Assembly (NCBI GenBank): GCA_002423435.1
Contig: DIWE01000027.1
Coordinates: forward strand, 91,430-99,153
Length of the DNA: 7,724 bases
Direction: 5' to 3'
Origin: Clostridiales bacterium UBA6114
Lineage (GTDB): Bacteria; Bacillota; Clostridia; Oscillospirales; Butyricicoccaceae
A model generated the notes under the pieces. It was not told where the DNA came from, ran no database searches, and was given only the letters and a program-made list of their open reading frames with translations. How positions within the stretch are numbered: the first letter of the stretch is position 1; each line of letters starts with the position of its first letter. This document shows positions 1 through 6,180 of the stretch, one piece after another. The translations under genes were made by a program, and so were the position numbers.

Positions 1-34
1 TGCATTTTGCGACACCCCTTCTTTTTTATAAAGG

Positions 35-1294
35 CTATTGTTTGAGTGTTTCCCCGCATTCGGGGCAGAATTTCGGATCTCCTTTAACGACCGACTCGCA
101 TTTCGGGCATTTTTTCAGGAGCGAAAACCCGCACTCGGGGCAAAATTTCAGATTTTTGCCCTCGAGCGGCTTGCCGCAGGATGGGCAGGGCAAAAAGGTC
201 TCGTAGCCGCAGAACTCGCACTCTACGACGTCTGTCGGCAGGTCCGCGCCGCATTTCGGGCAGGGGTTGTATTTTTTCCCGCATTCGGGACAAAATTTAT
301 TTTTTTTCGTCATCGCGGTGCCGCAGGCGCTGCACCTGATTTCCGCGGCTTTTCCCGATGATTTTTGCGTGTCGCAGCCGCAGTCCCCGCAAAACCGTTT
401 ATTTTTATCCATTGCGCTATGGCATTTCGGGCATTCCTTCATCTCATTGGCGCCCGCCGCTTCATTGATCTCTCCCGCCGCCCCCGCCTCTTTGCCGTCC
501 GGGGCGTCCACGGCTGTCGGCCCGGCATCCGTGCCCTTGGGCTTTTCCGGGGGCTTGTCCGGGTTTTCGGCGATATCCTCCGCGCCGGCACCGGCTCTTT
601 CTTTCGCAGCCGCCAATTCTTTCAGCTTCAAAACCGCCGGATCGTCCTCAGGCACGCTGAAATCGCCGATATAAAAGTGGACGAGCCTCACGCCGTATTC
701 CTCAAAAACCGGCTCGGTGCGTATCTTCAAATAAGCGGACAATTCATCCGGGTCCGAATCGGCCTCCAAAACGCCGATCTGCTTATGTAAAAGATAAGAG
801 GTCACCGAATCCTTCAGCTTCGCGAGGTACAGCCCCCTGAAAAAAATCACGATTCCGGACCTGTCAAAAAGCGGCAGGCTGCCGACGAGCTTTGTAAGAA
901 ATTTTTTGGAATCGGCAATTTTGACGCCGAATTCTCCGGTCAGCCGCGCCGGCACAACCACTCCGTATTCGGGGTCCTGCAGCTTCAGAGGCGACGCCGT
1001 CCCCCATCTGACGTCAAACGAATGGACCGTGTCGACGTACCAGATTTCAGCTTCGAAGGAGTCTTTGCCGTTTTTGGAGGGATGGATCATTTTACCCTGC
1101 AGAGGGGCATTGGCGCCCTCAAGCGTATGGCTTCCGCCGCCGAAGGCATCGAGCGCTTTCCCGTCTTTGCACAAAACCGCTTCATACGGCTTGTTTACAG
1201 TCAGCCTGGTGCATGACCCGAACTCATCGGAGGGGAATCTCCACGCGAAAAGCTCCGGTCCGCCATTGTATTTTACAACGTCAACAATTGCCAC
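35..1294 (-). CDS. SPFH/Band 7-domain protein with five C-terminal zinc ribbons
   Basis: This 419-residue protein has three parts when started at the GTG at 1294. Residues 1-225 are an SPFH (Band 7) domain of the bacterial YdjI-like type, seen in VAIVDVVKYNGG at the N-terminus, the LQDPEYGVVVPAR segment and the EEYGVRLVHFYIGDFSVPEDDPA segment near its end. Residues about 230-285 are an Ala/Pro/Glu/Lys-rich, probably disordered linker. Residues about 288-415 hold ten CxxC knuckles forming five zinc ribbons (patterns CPKC/CGDC, CSAC/CPEC, CPKC/CEFC, CPSC/CPEC, CPKC/CPEC). There is no signal peptide or membrane helix. SPFH proteins usually form oligomeric membrane-associated scaffolds; the exact role of this subgroup is not established. 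An in-frame ATG pair at 1423 would overlap the upstream regulator gene by 23 bp, lacks a good ribosome site and would add 43 residues unlike the family, so the GTG is preferred. The gene is probably not functionally tied to the sugar operon before it. Confidence 0.85.
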   Translation of the reverse strand: MAIVDVVKYNGGPELFAWRFPSDEFGSCTRLTVNKPYEAVLCKDGKALDAFGGGSHTLEGANAPLQGKMIHPSKNGKDSFEAEIWYVDTVHSFDVRWGTASPLKLQDPEYGVVVPARLTGEFGVKIADSKKFLTKLVGSLPLFDRSGIVIFFRGLYLAKLKDSVTSYLLHKQIGVLEADSDPDELSAYLKIRTEPVFEEYGVRLVHFYIGDFSVPEDDPAVLKLKELAAAKERAGAGAEDIAENPDKPPEKPKGTDAGPTAVDAPDGKEAGAAGEINEAAGANEMKECPKCHSAMDKNKRFCGDCGCDTQKSSGKAAEIRCSACGTAMTKKNKFCPECGKKYNPCPKCGADLPTDVVECEFCGYETFLPCPSCGKPLEGKNLKFCPECGFSLLKKCPKCESVVKGDPKFCPECGETLKQ

Positions 1295-1302
1295 ACTTTT
1301 AT

Positions 1303-1309
1303 CCTCCCC
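1303..1309 (-). promoter_or_regulatory. Ribosome binding site deciding the GTG start of the SPFH gene
   Basis: The minus strand reads GGGGAGG followed by eight bases and GTG. No comparable Shine-Dalgarno sequence precedes the in-frame ATG codons at 1423 or 1330. The conserved family N-terminus (VAIVDVVKYNG) begins exactly at this GTG. Confidence 0.75.
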
Positions 1310-1328
1310 GGTCGATTTATTAAAATCC

Positions 1329-1357
1329 ATTTTATACCATTTATCTGCCGACAGCAA
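1329..1357 (-). promoter_or_regulatory. Candidate promoter of the SPFH gene
   Basis: On the minus strand a -35-like TTGCTG (1357-1352) is followed after exactly 17 bases by a -10-like TAAAAT (1334-1329, five of six matches to TATAAT). Transcription would begin near 1322, leaving a leader of about 28 nt containing the ribosome site. It lies in the 106-bp AT-rich gap behind the DeoR gene, which supports separate transcription. No intrinsic terminator was seen in the gap, so read-through from the operon remains possible. Confidence 0.4.
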
Positions 1358-1400
1358 TAGATTATCTGTTAATATTTGTAAATTTCGAGAGGATGTGGCG

Positions 1401-2180
1401 TCATATCTCTTCCTTTTCATCATCCACGCAGATCAAGTCGATGCCGCATTCCTTGAGATATTTCCATTCGGTGTCGATCGGCTTCTTATCGGTTATCACC
1501 TTTGTATACTCCCTCAGATTGTTGACCCTGTACAGCGACTGCTTGAAGAATTTGGAGGAATCGAGAAGGATATAGGTCCGGTTGGCGCACTGCATCAGCT
1601 TGCGCTTGAAGTACACCTTTCCCTCCATGGAGGTAAACAAATCAAATTTCTGGTCGATCGCGGCGCCCCCTACAAAGGCGATATCGACGCACAGATCGTC
1701 GAGCATGCGCTCAGTGACATAACCGTGGATACTGCCCACATAGTTTTCCACCTGGCCGCCCAAAACGATGATACGGATATTGCTGCTCGATAAAAAGAGG
1801 GCGATCGCAAGGTCATTGGTGAGGACCGTCAGATTTTCAATATTCAGTATCAGCTTGGCAAGCTCCATGGTCGTCGTCCCCGCGTCGAGAAAAATGGCGC
1901 TGCCGGGATTGATATACTTTAAGCAAAACGCCGCGATCCTTTTCTTTTTGTCCAGAGCGGATACGCTTTTTATGGTATAGCGGTCCTCGTGCTCCACCCA
2001 TTCTTTGAGAACGGCGCCGCCGTGGCATCGGAAAACCCTTCCTTCTTTTTCGCATTTTTCCAGATCCCGGCGGATCGTCATTTCGCTGACGTTGAATTTT
2101 CTGGCCAACAGTTCAACCTTGACAATCCCGGATTCCTGCAACGTCTCCAGTATTTTGTTTCTTCTTTCAATCGCCAACAT
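1401..2180 (-). CDS. DeoR-family transcriptional repressor of sugar metabolism
   Basis: This 259-residue protein has the two DeoR-family domains. Residues 3-57 are the winged helix-turn-helix (MLAIERRNKILETL start, recognition helix around VSEMTIRRDLEKCEKEG at 31-47, and the RCHGGAV wing at 51-57). Residues about 75-235 are the sugar-phosphate sensor domain, with the DAGTTTMELAK phosphate-binding loop (99-109), TND (121-123), the GG pairs at 141-142 and 171-172, and DSSKF (207-211). DeoR proteins typically repress sugar operons and are released by a phosphorylated sugar intermediate. The gene follows the PfkB kinase by 45 bp on the same strand, so it probably regulates the operon that carries it, and perhaps the divergent binding-protein gene. 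A GTG at 2189 is also in frame, but it lies within the ribosome site of the ATG at 2180 and the family usually begins MLA.ER, so the ATG is chosen. The effector cannot be read from the sequence. Confidence 0.93.
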   Translation of the reverse strand: MLAIERRNKILETLQESGIVKVELLARKFNVSEMTIRRDLEKCEKEGRVFRCHGGAVLKEWVEHEDRYTIKSVSALDKKKRIAAFCLKYINPGSAIFLDAGTTTMELAKLILNIENLTVLTNDLAIALFLSSSNIRIIVLGGQVENYVGSIHGYVTERMLDDLCVDIAFVGGAAIDQKFDLFTSMEGKVYFKRKLMQCANRTYILLDSSKFFKQSLYRVNNLREYTKVITDKKPIDTEWKYLKECGIDLICVDDEKEEI

Positions 2181-2184
2181 CCTT

Positions 2185-2191
2185 ATCACCT
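2185..2191 (-). promoter_or_regulatory. Ribosome binding site deciding the DeoR start
   Basis: The minus strand reads AGGTGAT, a seven-base match to the Shine-Dalgarno consensus AGGAGGTGATC, four bases before ATG at 2180. The alternative GTG codon at 2189 is part of this same sequence, which argues against it as the start. Confidence 0.7.
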
Positions 2192-2225
2192 TTCGTTCGT
2201 CGTTTTTCTCCCTCCGCCCGCGGCA

Positions 2226-3284
2226 TTACAGAACGTCTGAAATATCGGAATTCTCGTCCCACCACCGGAAGCCTTCGATCTCCCCGCTTTCGCAGATGCG
2301 GATGAATTCTTCCGTCTGCCGGACAGTGGGCATATGACTTGCGCAGCTTCTGCCCGACACGGTCAGCGCCGCCGATGCCGCGGCATATTTAAGAGCCTTT
2401 TCCACCGGGCTGCCGAGGACCATCTGATTTAAGAACGACCCGGAGAAGGAGTCGCCCGCGCCGTTTAACGTGACAACGCGGCTCGGGAATACTTCTCCCC
2501 GGTAATCGCCGCCGTCCTTTGTAAACACGCGTGACCCCTTGTCGCCGTGTTTTATGCAGACGAGCCTGCAGCCCATAGAGAGAAATGCGCGCGCCGTCTT
2601 GACGTCGTCTGAGTTTCCGGGCAGCATGATGTACTCGATCGCGTTAAACTCCTCGCGTGTGGCCAAAACGGCGTCCGAATCCCGGGCCGCCATCCAGTAG
2701 TAGACGGCCGTCTCCCACGGCGAATTCCATACCACTTCGCGGTAATCGGGATCAAAGACCACGCGGACATGATGCCTCCTCGCGTATTCGATCGCGAGAA
2801 ACACCGCTTCGCGCGCAGGGCTCCTGCAAAGCGAGGTGCCGGAAAACAGCAGGATCTTAAACCGGGCGATATAGTCCTCGTCGATTTCATCGGGCGAGAT
2901 AAAGAGATCGGCCACGTTCGAGCGGAACATCGCGCCGTTCGGGGCGCTGTTTACGCCGGGGGCGATGCGTTCGGTAAACGACACGGGGGTTCTCACCGCA
3001 CTTTCGCGCGATACGGCGAGGTGCGAGGTGTCGACGCCCTTACTTTCAAGAAAATGTTTCACATAACGGCCGAGAATATCGTCTCCGACCTTGCCGATAA
3101 AACCCGTCTTCGCGCCCTGCATCGCGGCCGCGACCGCAGTATTCGCGGGCGAGCCGCCGACAAATTTCGTATAATTATGCACCTCCTCGACCCGGCCGCA
3201 CCTGTCCGGGACAAAGTCGGCGCTGGCTCTGCCCATTGCGACAATATCGTATTCTTTGCCGAAATCGAGTTCCAGCGGGTTCAT
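2226..3284 (-). CDS. PfkB-family sugar kinase, IolC-like
   Basis: This 352-residue protein is an ATP-dependent ribokinase-type (PfkB) carbohydrate kinase. It shows the N-terminal substrate-binding GGSPAN (43-48), GKVGDDILG (64-72), a VFDPDYR segment (176-182), KHGDKG (245-250) and the ATP/anion-hole signature NGAGDS (274-279) with the catalytic base Asp278. The order of motifs and the segments DIVAMGRASAD, VADLFISPDEIDEDYIA and SGTSLCRSPAREAV closely resemble IolC, the 5-dehydro-2-deoxygluconokinase of inositol catabolism. No other inositol gene is present, so the symbol iolC is not given and the substrate may be a related sugar acid. The reading frame extends upstream to 3392, overlapping the FGGY kinase gene, but the strong ribosome site and the family N-terminus support the ATG at 3284. 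It lies 41 bp behind the FGGY kinase gene and 45 bp before the DeoR gene in the same operon. Confidence 0.92.
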   Translation of the reverse strand: MNPLELDFGKEYDIVAMGRASADFVPDRCGRVEEVHNYTKFVGGSPANTAVAAAMQGAKTGFIGKVGDDILGRYVKHFLESKGVDTSHLAVSRESAVRTPVSFTERIAPGVNSAPNGAMFRSNVADLFISPDEIDEDYIARFKILLFSGTSLCRSPAREAVFLAIEYARRHHVRVVFDPDYREVVWNSPWETAVYYWMAARDSDAVLATREEFNAIEYIMLPGNSDDVKTARAFLSMGCRLVCIKHGDKGSRVFTKDGGDYRGEVFPSRVVTLNGAGDSFSGSFLNQMVLGSPVEKALKYAAASAALTVSGRSCASHMPTVRQTEEFIRICESGEIEGFRWWDENSDISDVL

Positions 3285-3291
3285 GCGCTCC

Positions 3292-3300
3292 CCTCCCCTT
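3292..3300 (-). promoter_or_regulatory. Ribosome binding site deciding the PfkB kinase start
   Basis: The minus strand reads AAGGGGAGG seven bases before the ATG at 3284. This places the start after the end of the FGGY kinase gene instead of at the upstream in-frame ATG at 3392. Confidence 0.7.
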
Positions 3301-3325
3301 GATGGATAAATGCTTTCCGGCGGTC

Positions 3326-4822
3326 CTAAGAAAGGTTTTCCGGGGAAACCTTCAGATAACGCCCGTTTTCTTCCGCATAAAGCGCGTTGCACAACCGGAC
3401 GAATTCGCGGAATTTTTCGTTGTAGCCCCTTTTCAGCTCGGGGTTCGGCAATGTTTTATCAACGATACGGACTTTCTTTTCGATAAAACCGGTCAGATCG
3501 TCCGCAAGGCCGATCGCACGCGCGCCGAGCACTGCTGCGCCGAAGGCCGAGGATTCGAAGACTTCGGGCACGGCATAGGGCATCTGCAAAACGTCGGACT
3601 TGATCTGGCGCCAGATCAGGTCCTGCGAGTCGCCGCCCACCGTGACGATCTCCCCGGGCGGACCGTCGCGCAGGCGGATGTCCTGCAGCACCAGCTTGTA
3701 AGCGAGCGCCACGCCCTCGACCACGGCGCGGGCCATATCGTCGATCGTATGTTCCATAGCGAGGTTTACAAAATGGCCTTTGGTATTGGGACTGTAGTAC
3801 GGGTGGCGCGCGCCGCTCACATAGGGCAGAAACTGGAGCCCCCCGCAGAAGGGCTCGGCCCGCCCGACTCTTCTTATGAATTCCTTGTAATCCCACTGGG
3901 GCGCCATATTCCGGATGAACCATAAAAACAGGCGCGACGCGGCGCTTAACGCCCCGCTTCTCACCCACAGGCCTGGCAACAGGTACGAAGTGGTGATGAC
4001 GTCTTCGATGGGGCTTGCCCGATCCGAGAGGCTCAGTAAACCGCCGGCCGAACCCCCGATATCGAGCAGCCGGCCGGGGCGGCACAGTCCCGCGCCAAAC
4101 GCCGCACAGGTCGAATCCACTGCGCCGATGACAACGGGAACGCCCTCTTTAAGCCCGGTGATCCGTGACGCCTGTCCGGTGACGCCTCCGGCTATGTCCC
4201 ACGGCTCCAGAATCTCCGGGAGCTTGGTCTGCTCCACATGAAAAAAGCCGCAAAGCTCGTCGTTCCACCGGGTCGTGTCGCAAAACGGATTGATCAGCAG
4301 GCTTTGCGAGGCCCTGGTCCGGTCGACGACGCACCTCCCCGTGAGGCGGGCGGCGATGAAACCCGAGCTGTACAAGAATTTCCGGCACCTGAGGTACATC
4401 TGCCGGTCCCGTTGCAGCCAGACAAGCTGCGGGGCCGTCAGCCCGTTTGAAAACAGCGGATTTCCGCTTTTTAAGAATACAAACCGGGCATCCCCGCTGC
4501 CGTATCTCGTTTTTATGTATTGCAGCGGCTCGTTATTGTAGTAGGTTACAACCGGGGTGACGGCGTCCAGGTTTTCATCCACGCCGACAAGGGCGTTATA
4601 TCCGGCAAAGGAAACGGCGGACACATATCCGAGCGGACAATGCTGCGAGACATTGCCGAGAGTGCGCAGAAACGACGCCCACCATTCGTCCGCCGTCGGT
4701 GTGTCTCCGGTTTTGTTGTAAGGCTCCTTTGTGATGAACGTGCATTCAAGCTCCATGGAAAAAACCGCGATCTTGACGGAAGACGTGCCCAAATCAACGC
4801 CCAAAACACAGGATTTATCCAT
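3326..4822 (-). CDS. FGGY-family carbohydrate kinase, xylulokinase-like
   Basis: This 498-residue protein has the usual length and two-lobed actin-like fold signature of FGGY kinases, which phosphorylate sugars, polyols or sugar acids with ATP in the cytoplasm. The N-terminal phosphate-1 loop is GVDLGTSSVK (8-17), the probable catalytic Asp is Asp236 in GAVDST, the phosphate-2 loop is DIGGSAG (254-260), and the adenosine motif is VGGDSQDLIWRQIKSD (395-410). The region where xylulokinases carry a conserved SGQMHG is SFAGYN (71-76), and the downstream W.D.R motif is replaced by TYYNNE (93-98). These are substrate-facing positions, so xylulose is probably not the substrate. The ATG has a strong AAGGAGG site eight bases upstream. 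The gene is second in the operon, 73 bp behind the PdxA-like gene across a long hairpin. Confidence 0.92.
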   Translation of the reverse strand: MDKSCVLGVDLGTSSVKIAVFSMELECTFITKEPYNKTGDTPTADEWWASFLRTLGNVSQHCPLGYVSAVSFAGYNALVGVDENLDAVTPVVTYYNNEPLQYIKTRYGSGDARFVFLKSGNPLFSNGLTAPQLVWLQRDRQMYLRCRKFLYSSGFIAARLTGRCVVDRTRASQSLLINPFCDTTRWNDELCGFFHVEQTKLPEILEPWDIAGGVTGQASRITGLKEGVPVVIGAVDSTCAAFGAGLCRPGRLLDIGGSAGGLLSLSDRASPIEDVITTSYLLPGLWVRSGALSAASRLFLWFIRNMAPQWDYKEFIRRVGRAEPFCGGLQFLPYVSGARHPYYSPNTKGHFVNLAMEHTIDDMARAVVEGVALAYKLVLQDIRLRDGPPGEIVTVGGDSQDLIWRQIKSDVLQMPYAVPEVFESSAFGAAVLGARAIGLADDLTGFIEKKVRIVDKTLPNPELKRGYNEKFREFVRLCNALYAEENGRYLKVSPENLS

Positions 4823-4837
4823 GCCCGCCCCCTCCTT

Positions 4838-4851
4838 TCCAAGCGCTTTCG
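4838..4851 (-). promoter_or_regulatory. Weak catabolite-responsive (cre)-like sequence
   Basis: CGAAAGCGCTTGGA on the minus strand contains the core AAAGCGCTT of the Bacillota CcpA site (consensus like TGWAANCGNTNWCA) with about three mismatches at the ends. It coincides with one arm of the intercistronic hairpin, so the resemblance may simply reflect the stem. Control of a sugar operon by CcpA would make sense, but the site is inside the transcription unit. Confidence 0.2.
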
Positions 4852-4894
4852 CTTTTAGCCGGGAGTTTTTTGCCGTCTCCGGGAAAGCGCGCTT
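4841..4894 (-). other. Large imperfect hairpin between the PdxA-like and FGGY kinase genes
   Basis: The minus strand can fold into about 17 base pairs. AAGCGC pairs with GCGCTT (6 bp), GCTTT with AAAGC (5 bp, with a GAAA bulge on the 3' side), and CCGGAG with CTCCCGG (6 bp, one bulged C), closing an 11-nt loop ACGGCAAAAAA. It starts two bases after the upstream stop codon and ends three bases before the Shine-Dalgarno AAGGAGG of the kinase gene. No U-run follows in the operon direction, so it is not an ordinary terminator for this operon. On the plus strand it is followed by a T-rich stretch (TTTTTATTTCTT), so it could end antisense transcripts. An intercistronic processing, stability or translation-control role is inference. 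Confidence 0.5.
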
Positions 4895-4895
4895 T

Positions 4896-5903
4896 TTATT
4901 TCTTCCGCATTTTGAGTGCGAATCTCCCGGCCGTTATGATGCAGTTTCGCATCTGGCGATGATCGGCCTTATTCTGGTAGGCGATGTCGTAGGCCGTTCC
5001 GTGCGCGACAGTTGTGCGGATAAACGGCAGGTTCGCCGTCAGCACGGCGGTCGGCCTGTTCATCACCGCCGCGATCAGCTTGCTGCCGATCCCGCCGTGG
5101 TCGTGAAACATGGTGATCACGGCGTCGCGCTCCCCCCGGACCGCCTTGATAAATACCGCGTCGGCCGGAACAGGCCCCAGGATATCGATTCCCCCGGCGC
5201 GCGCCGCCTCAACGGCGGGGATCACAAAATCGATCTCCTCCGTTCCCATGGTGCCGCCGTCGCCGCAGTGGGGATTGATTCCCGAAACGACAAGCCTGGG
5301 GCTTTCATATCCGAAGCCGCGCAGCACGCCGCAAACCTCGTGGATTTTGTCCCCGATTTTTTCACAGTTAAGCGAATCGAGGGCTTTGCGCAGCGACTGG
5401 TGCTCGGTGACGTTAAAGCAGAAGTAGTTGTCCTGGAGCGCGACCGCAAACGCGCGGACGTCCCCGGCAAAATGCCCGAAAAGCTCGGTCGCTCCGGTAT
5501 AGGGGGAGCCGGCCTTTTTCATCGCCTCCTTGTTGCACGGAGCCGAGGCCGTGCCCTCCAGCACGCCGTCTGCGATCAGTTCATATGCCCGCCGCATGTA
5601 CTTTATAACAATCGCTCCGTTTTCCGCCTTGATCGCGCCGGGCTCGTACCGAAACTCATAATCCATGTCCATGAGATTGACCGTTTCGACGCCATAGACC
5701 GCATCGGCCGGACTTTCGATGCATTTGATGCTCTGCGATGAGCCGACGCTTTCTATGGCCTTTACAAGAGGGGCCCTGCTTCCGATCACCACGGGGCGGC
5801 ACACCTCATACACGGAAGGCTCCGCCAGCGCTTTTAAGACAAGCTCCGGGCCGATGCCGAACGGATCGCCCATCGTCACCCCTATGAGCGGTTTGTTTTC
5901 CAT
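4896..5903 (-). CDS. PdxA-family NAD-dependent dehydrogenase homologue (divergent, PdxA2-like)
   Basis: This 335-residue protein matches the length and order of 4-hydroxythreonine-4-phosphate dehydrogenase (PdxA) and its catabolic relatives (PdxA2), which oxidise a phosphorylated hydroxyacid that then loses CO2. Visible motifs are GVTMGDPFGIGPE (8-20), APCNKEAM (121-128), the three metal-binding His at 168 (TEHQSLRK), 212 (INPHCGDGG) and 267 (MFHDHGG), Lys275, and LPFIRTTVAHGTA (292-304) with Arg296. Unusually, the GHTE motif that contacts substrate phosphate in PdxA is GATE (137-140), MYHDQG is MFHDHG, and the Asp of VDHGTA is Ala300. The operon context with two sugar kinases and a DeoR regulator favours a catabolic role over vitamin B6 synthesis. 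The ATG follows AAAGGTGG by seven bases. It is the first gene of the operon, next to the divergent control region. Confidence 0.88.
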   Translation of the reverse strand: MENKPLIGVTMGDPFGIGPELVLKALAEPSVYEVCRPVVIGSRAPLVKAIESVGSSQSIKCIESPADAVYGVETVNLMDMDYEFRYEPGAIKAENGAIVIKYMRRAYELIADGVLEGTASAPCNKEAMKKAGSPYTGATELFGHFAGDVRAFAVALQDNYFCFNVTEHQSLRKALDSLNCEKIGDKIHEVCGVLRGFGYESPRLVVSGINPHCGDGGTMGTEEIDFVIPAVEAARAGGIDILGPVPADAVFIKAVRGERDAVITMFHDHGGIGSKLIAAVMNRPTAVLTANLPFIRTTVAHGTAYDIAYQNKADHRQMRNCIITAGRFALKMRKK

Positions 5904-5976
5904 AGTCGCACCACCTTTGAAAAATTCACAACAGCAAGCAGTCTGTGCGAAAATTTGACGCGCCCTAATAAAACTA

Positions 5977-6014
5977 TGTTCAAAACAAACATTTTATAAC
6001 ATATATATTGTTCA
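5977..6014. promoter_or_regulatory. Candidate DeoR operator flanking the operon promoter
   Basis: Two direct copies of TGTTCA (5977-5982 and 6009-6014, plus strand) lie 32 bp apart, about three helical turns, on either side of the -10 element. Between them the minus strand carries TGTTTGTTTT (5991-5982), which fits the TGTTTNWTTT half-site described for the DeoR-family LacR of lactococci. Assigning it to the DeoR protein encoded here is inference. Confidence 0.3.
5993..6001 (-). promoter_or_regulatory. Candidate extended -10 promoter of the PdxA-like/kinase operon
   Basis: The minus strand reads TG-T-TATAAA, an extended -10 element with five of six matches to TATAAT. The -35 region at 6016-6021 is only T-rich, which is tolerated by extended -10 promoters. 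The start would lie near 5986 and give a leader of about 83 nt before the ATG at 5903. Confidence 0.35.
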
Positions 6015-6059
6015 GAAAAAATGCCCGGAATCCCCGCGCAAATAAAAACCCGTTTGATT

Positions 6060-6099
6060 ATTACAAATATTATGGAGCGGATATACATACTATTGTAAT
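6060..6099. repeat. Interrupted inverted repeat ATTACAA/TTGTAAT
   Basis: ATTACAA (6060-6066) is mirrored by TTGTAAT (6093-6099) with centres 33 bp apart, near three helical turns. It sits in the middle of the divergent control region, upstream of the leftward promoter candidate. AT-rich DNA can give such arms by chance. Confidence 0.25.
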
Positions 6100-6180
6100 G
6101 CGCCGGAAATGCCGCTGGGTTATTTGGTCAATATAAACAAACGCCCGTACGGCAAAACGCACATAAATAAACTGCTATGG

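Noticed and set aside
1..34. Terminator of the SPFH gene
   Set aside because: The 34 bases left before the edge are T/A-rich but contain no GC stem.
906..1793. A 295-codon plus-strand open frame across the SPFH and DeoR genes
   Set aside because: It spans two well-supported opposite-strand genes and shows no domain.
4731..5741. A 336-codon open frame on the plus strand across the PdxA-like gene
   Set aside because: It is low in recognisable motifs and antisense to a gene with conserved PdxA motifs, so it is a composition shadow.
4896..5903. Naming the first operon gene pdxA (vitamin B6 synthesis)
   Set aside because: The GHTE His is missing and all neighbours are sugar-catabolic, so the biosynthetic role is unlikely.
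5882..6088. A 68-codon minus-strand frame over the operon leader
   Set aside because: It overlaps the PdxA-like start in another frame, has no ribosome site and has an AT-driven residue composition, so a leader peptide is not supported.
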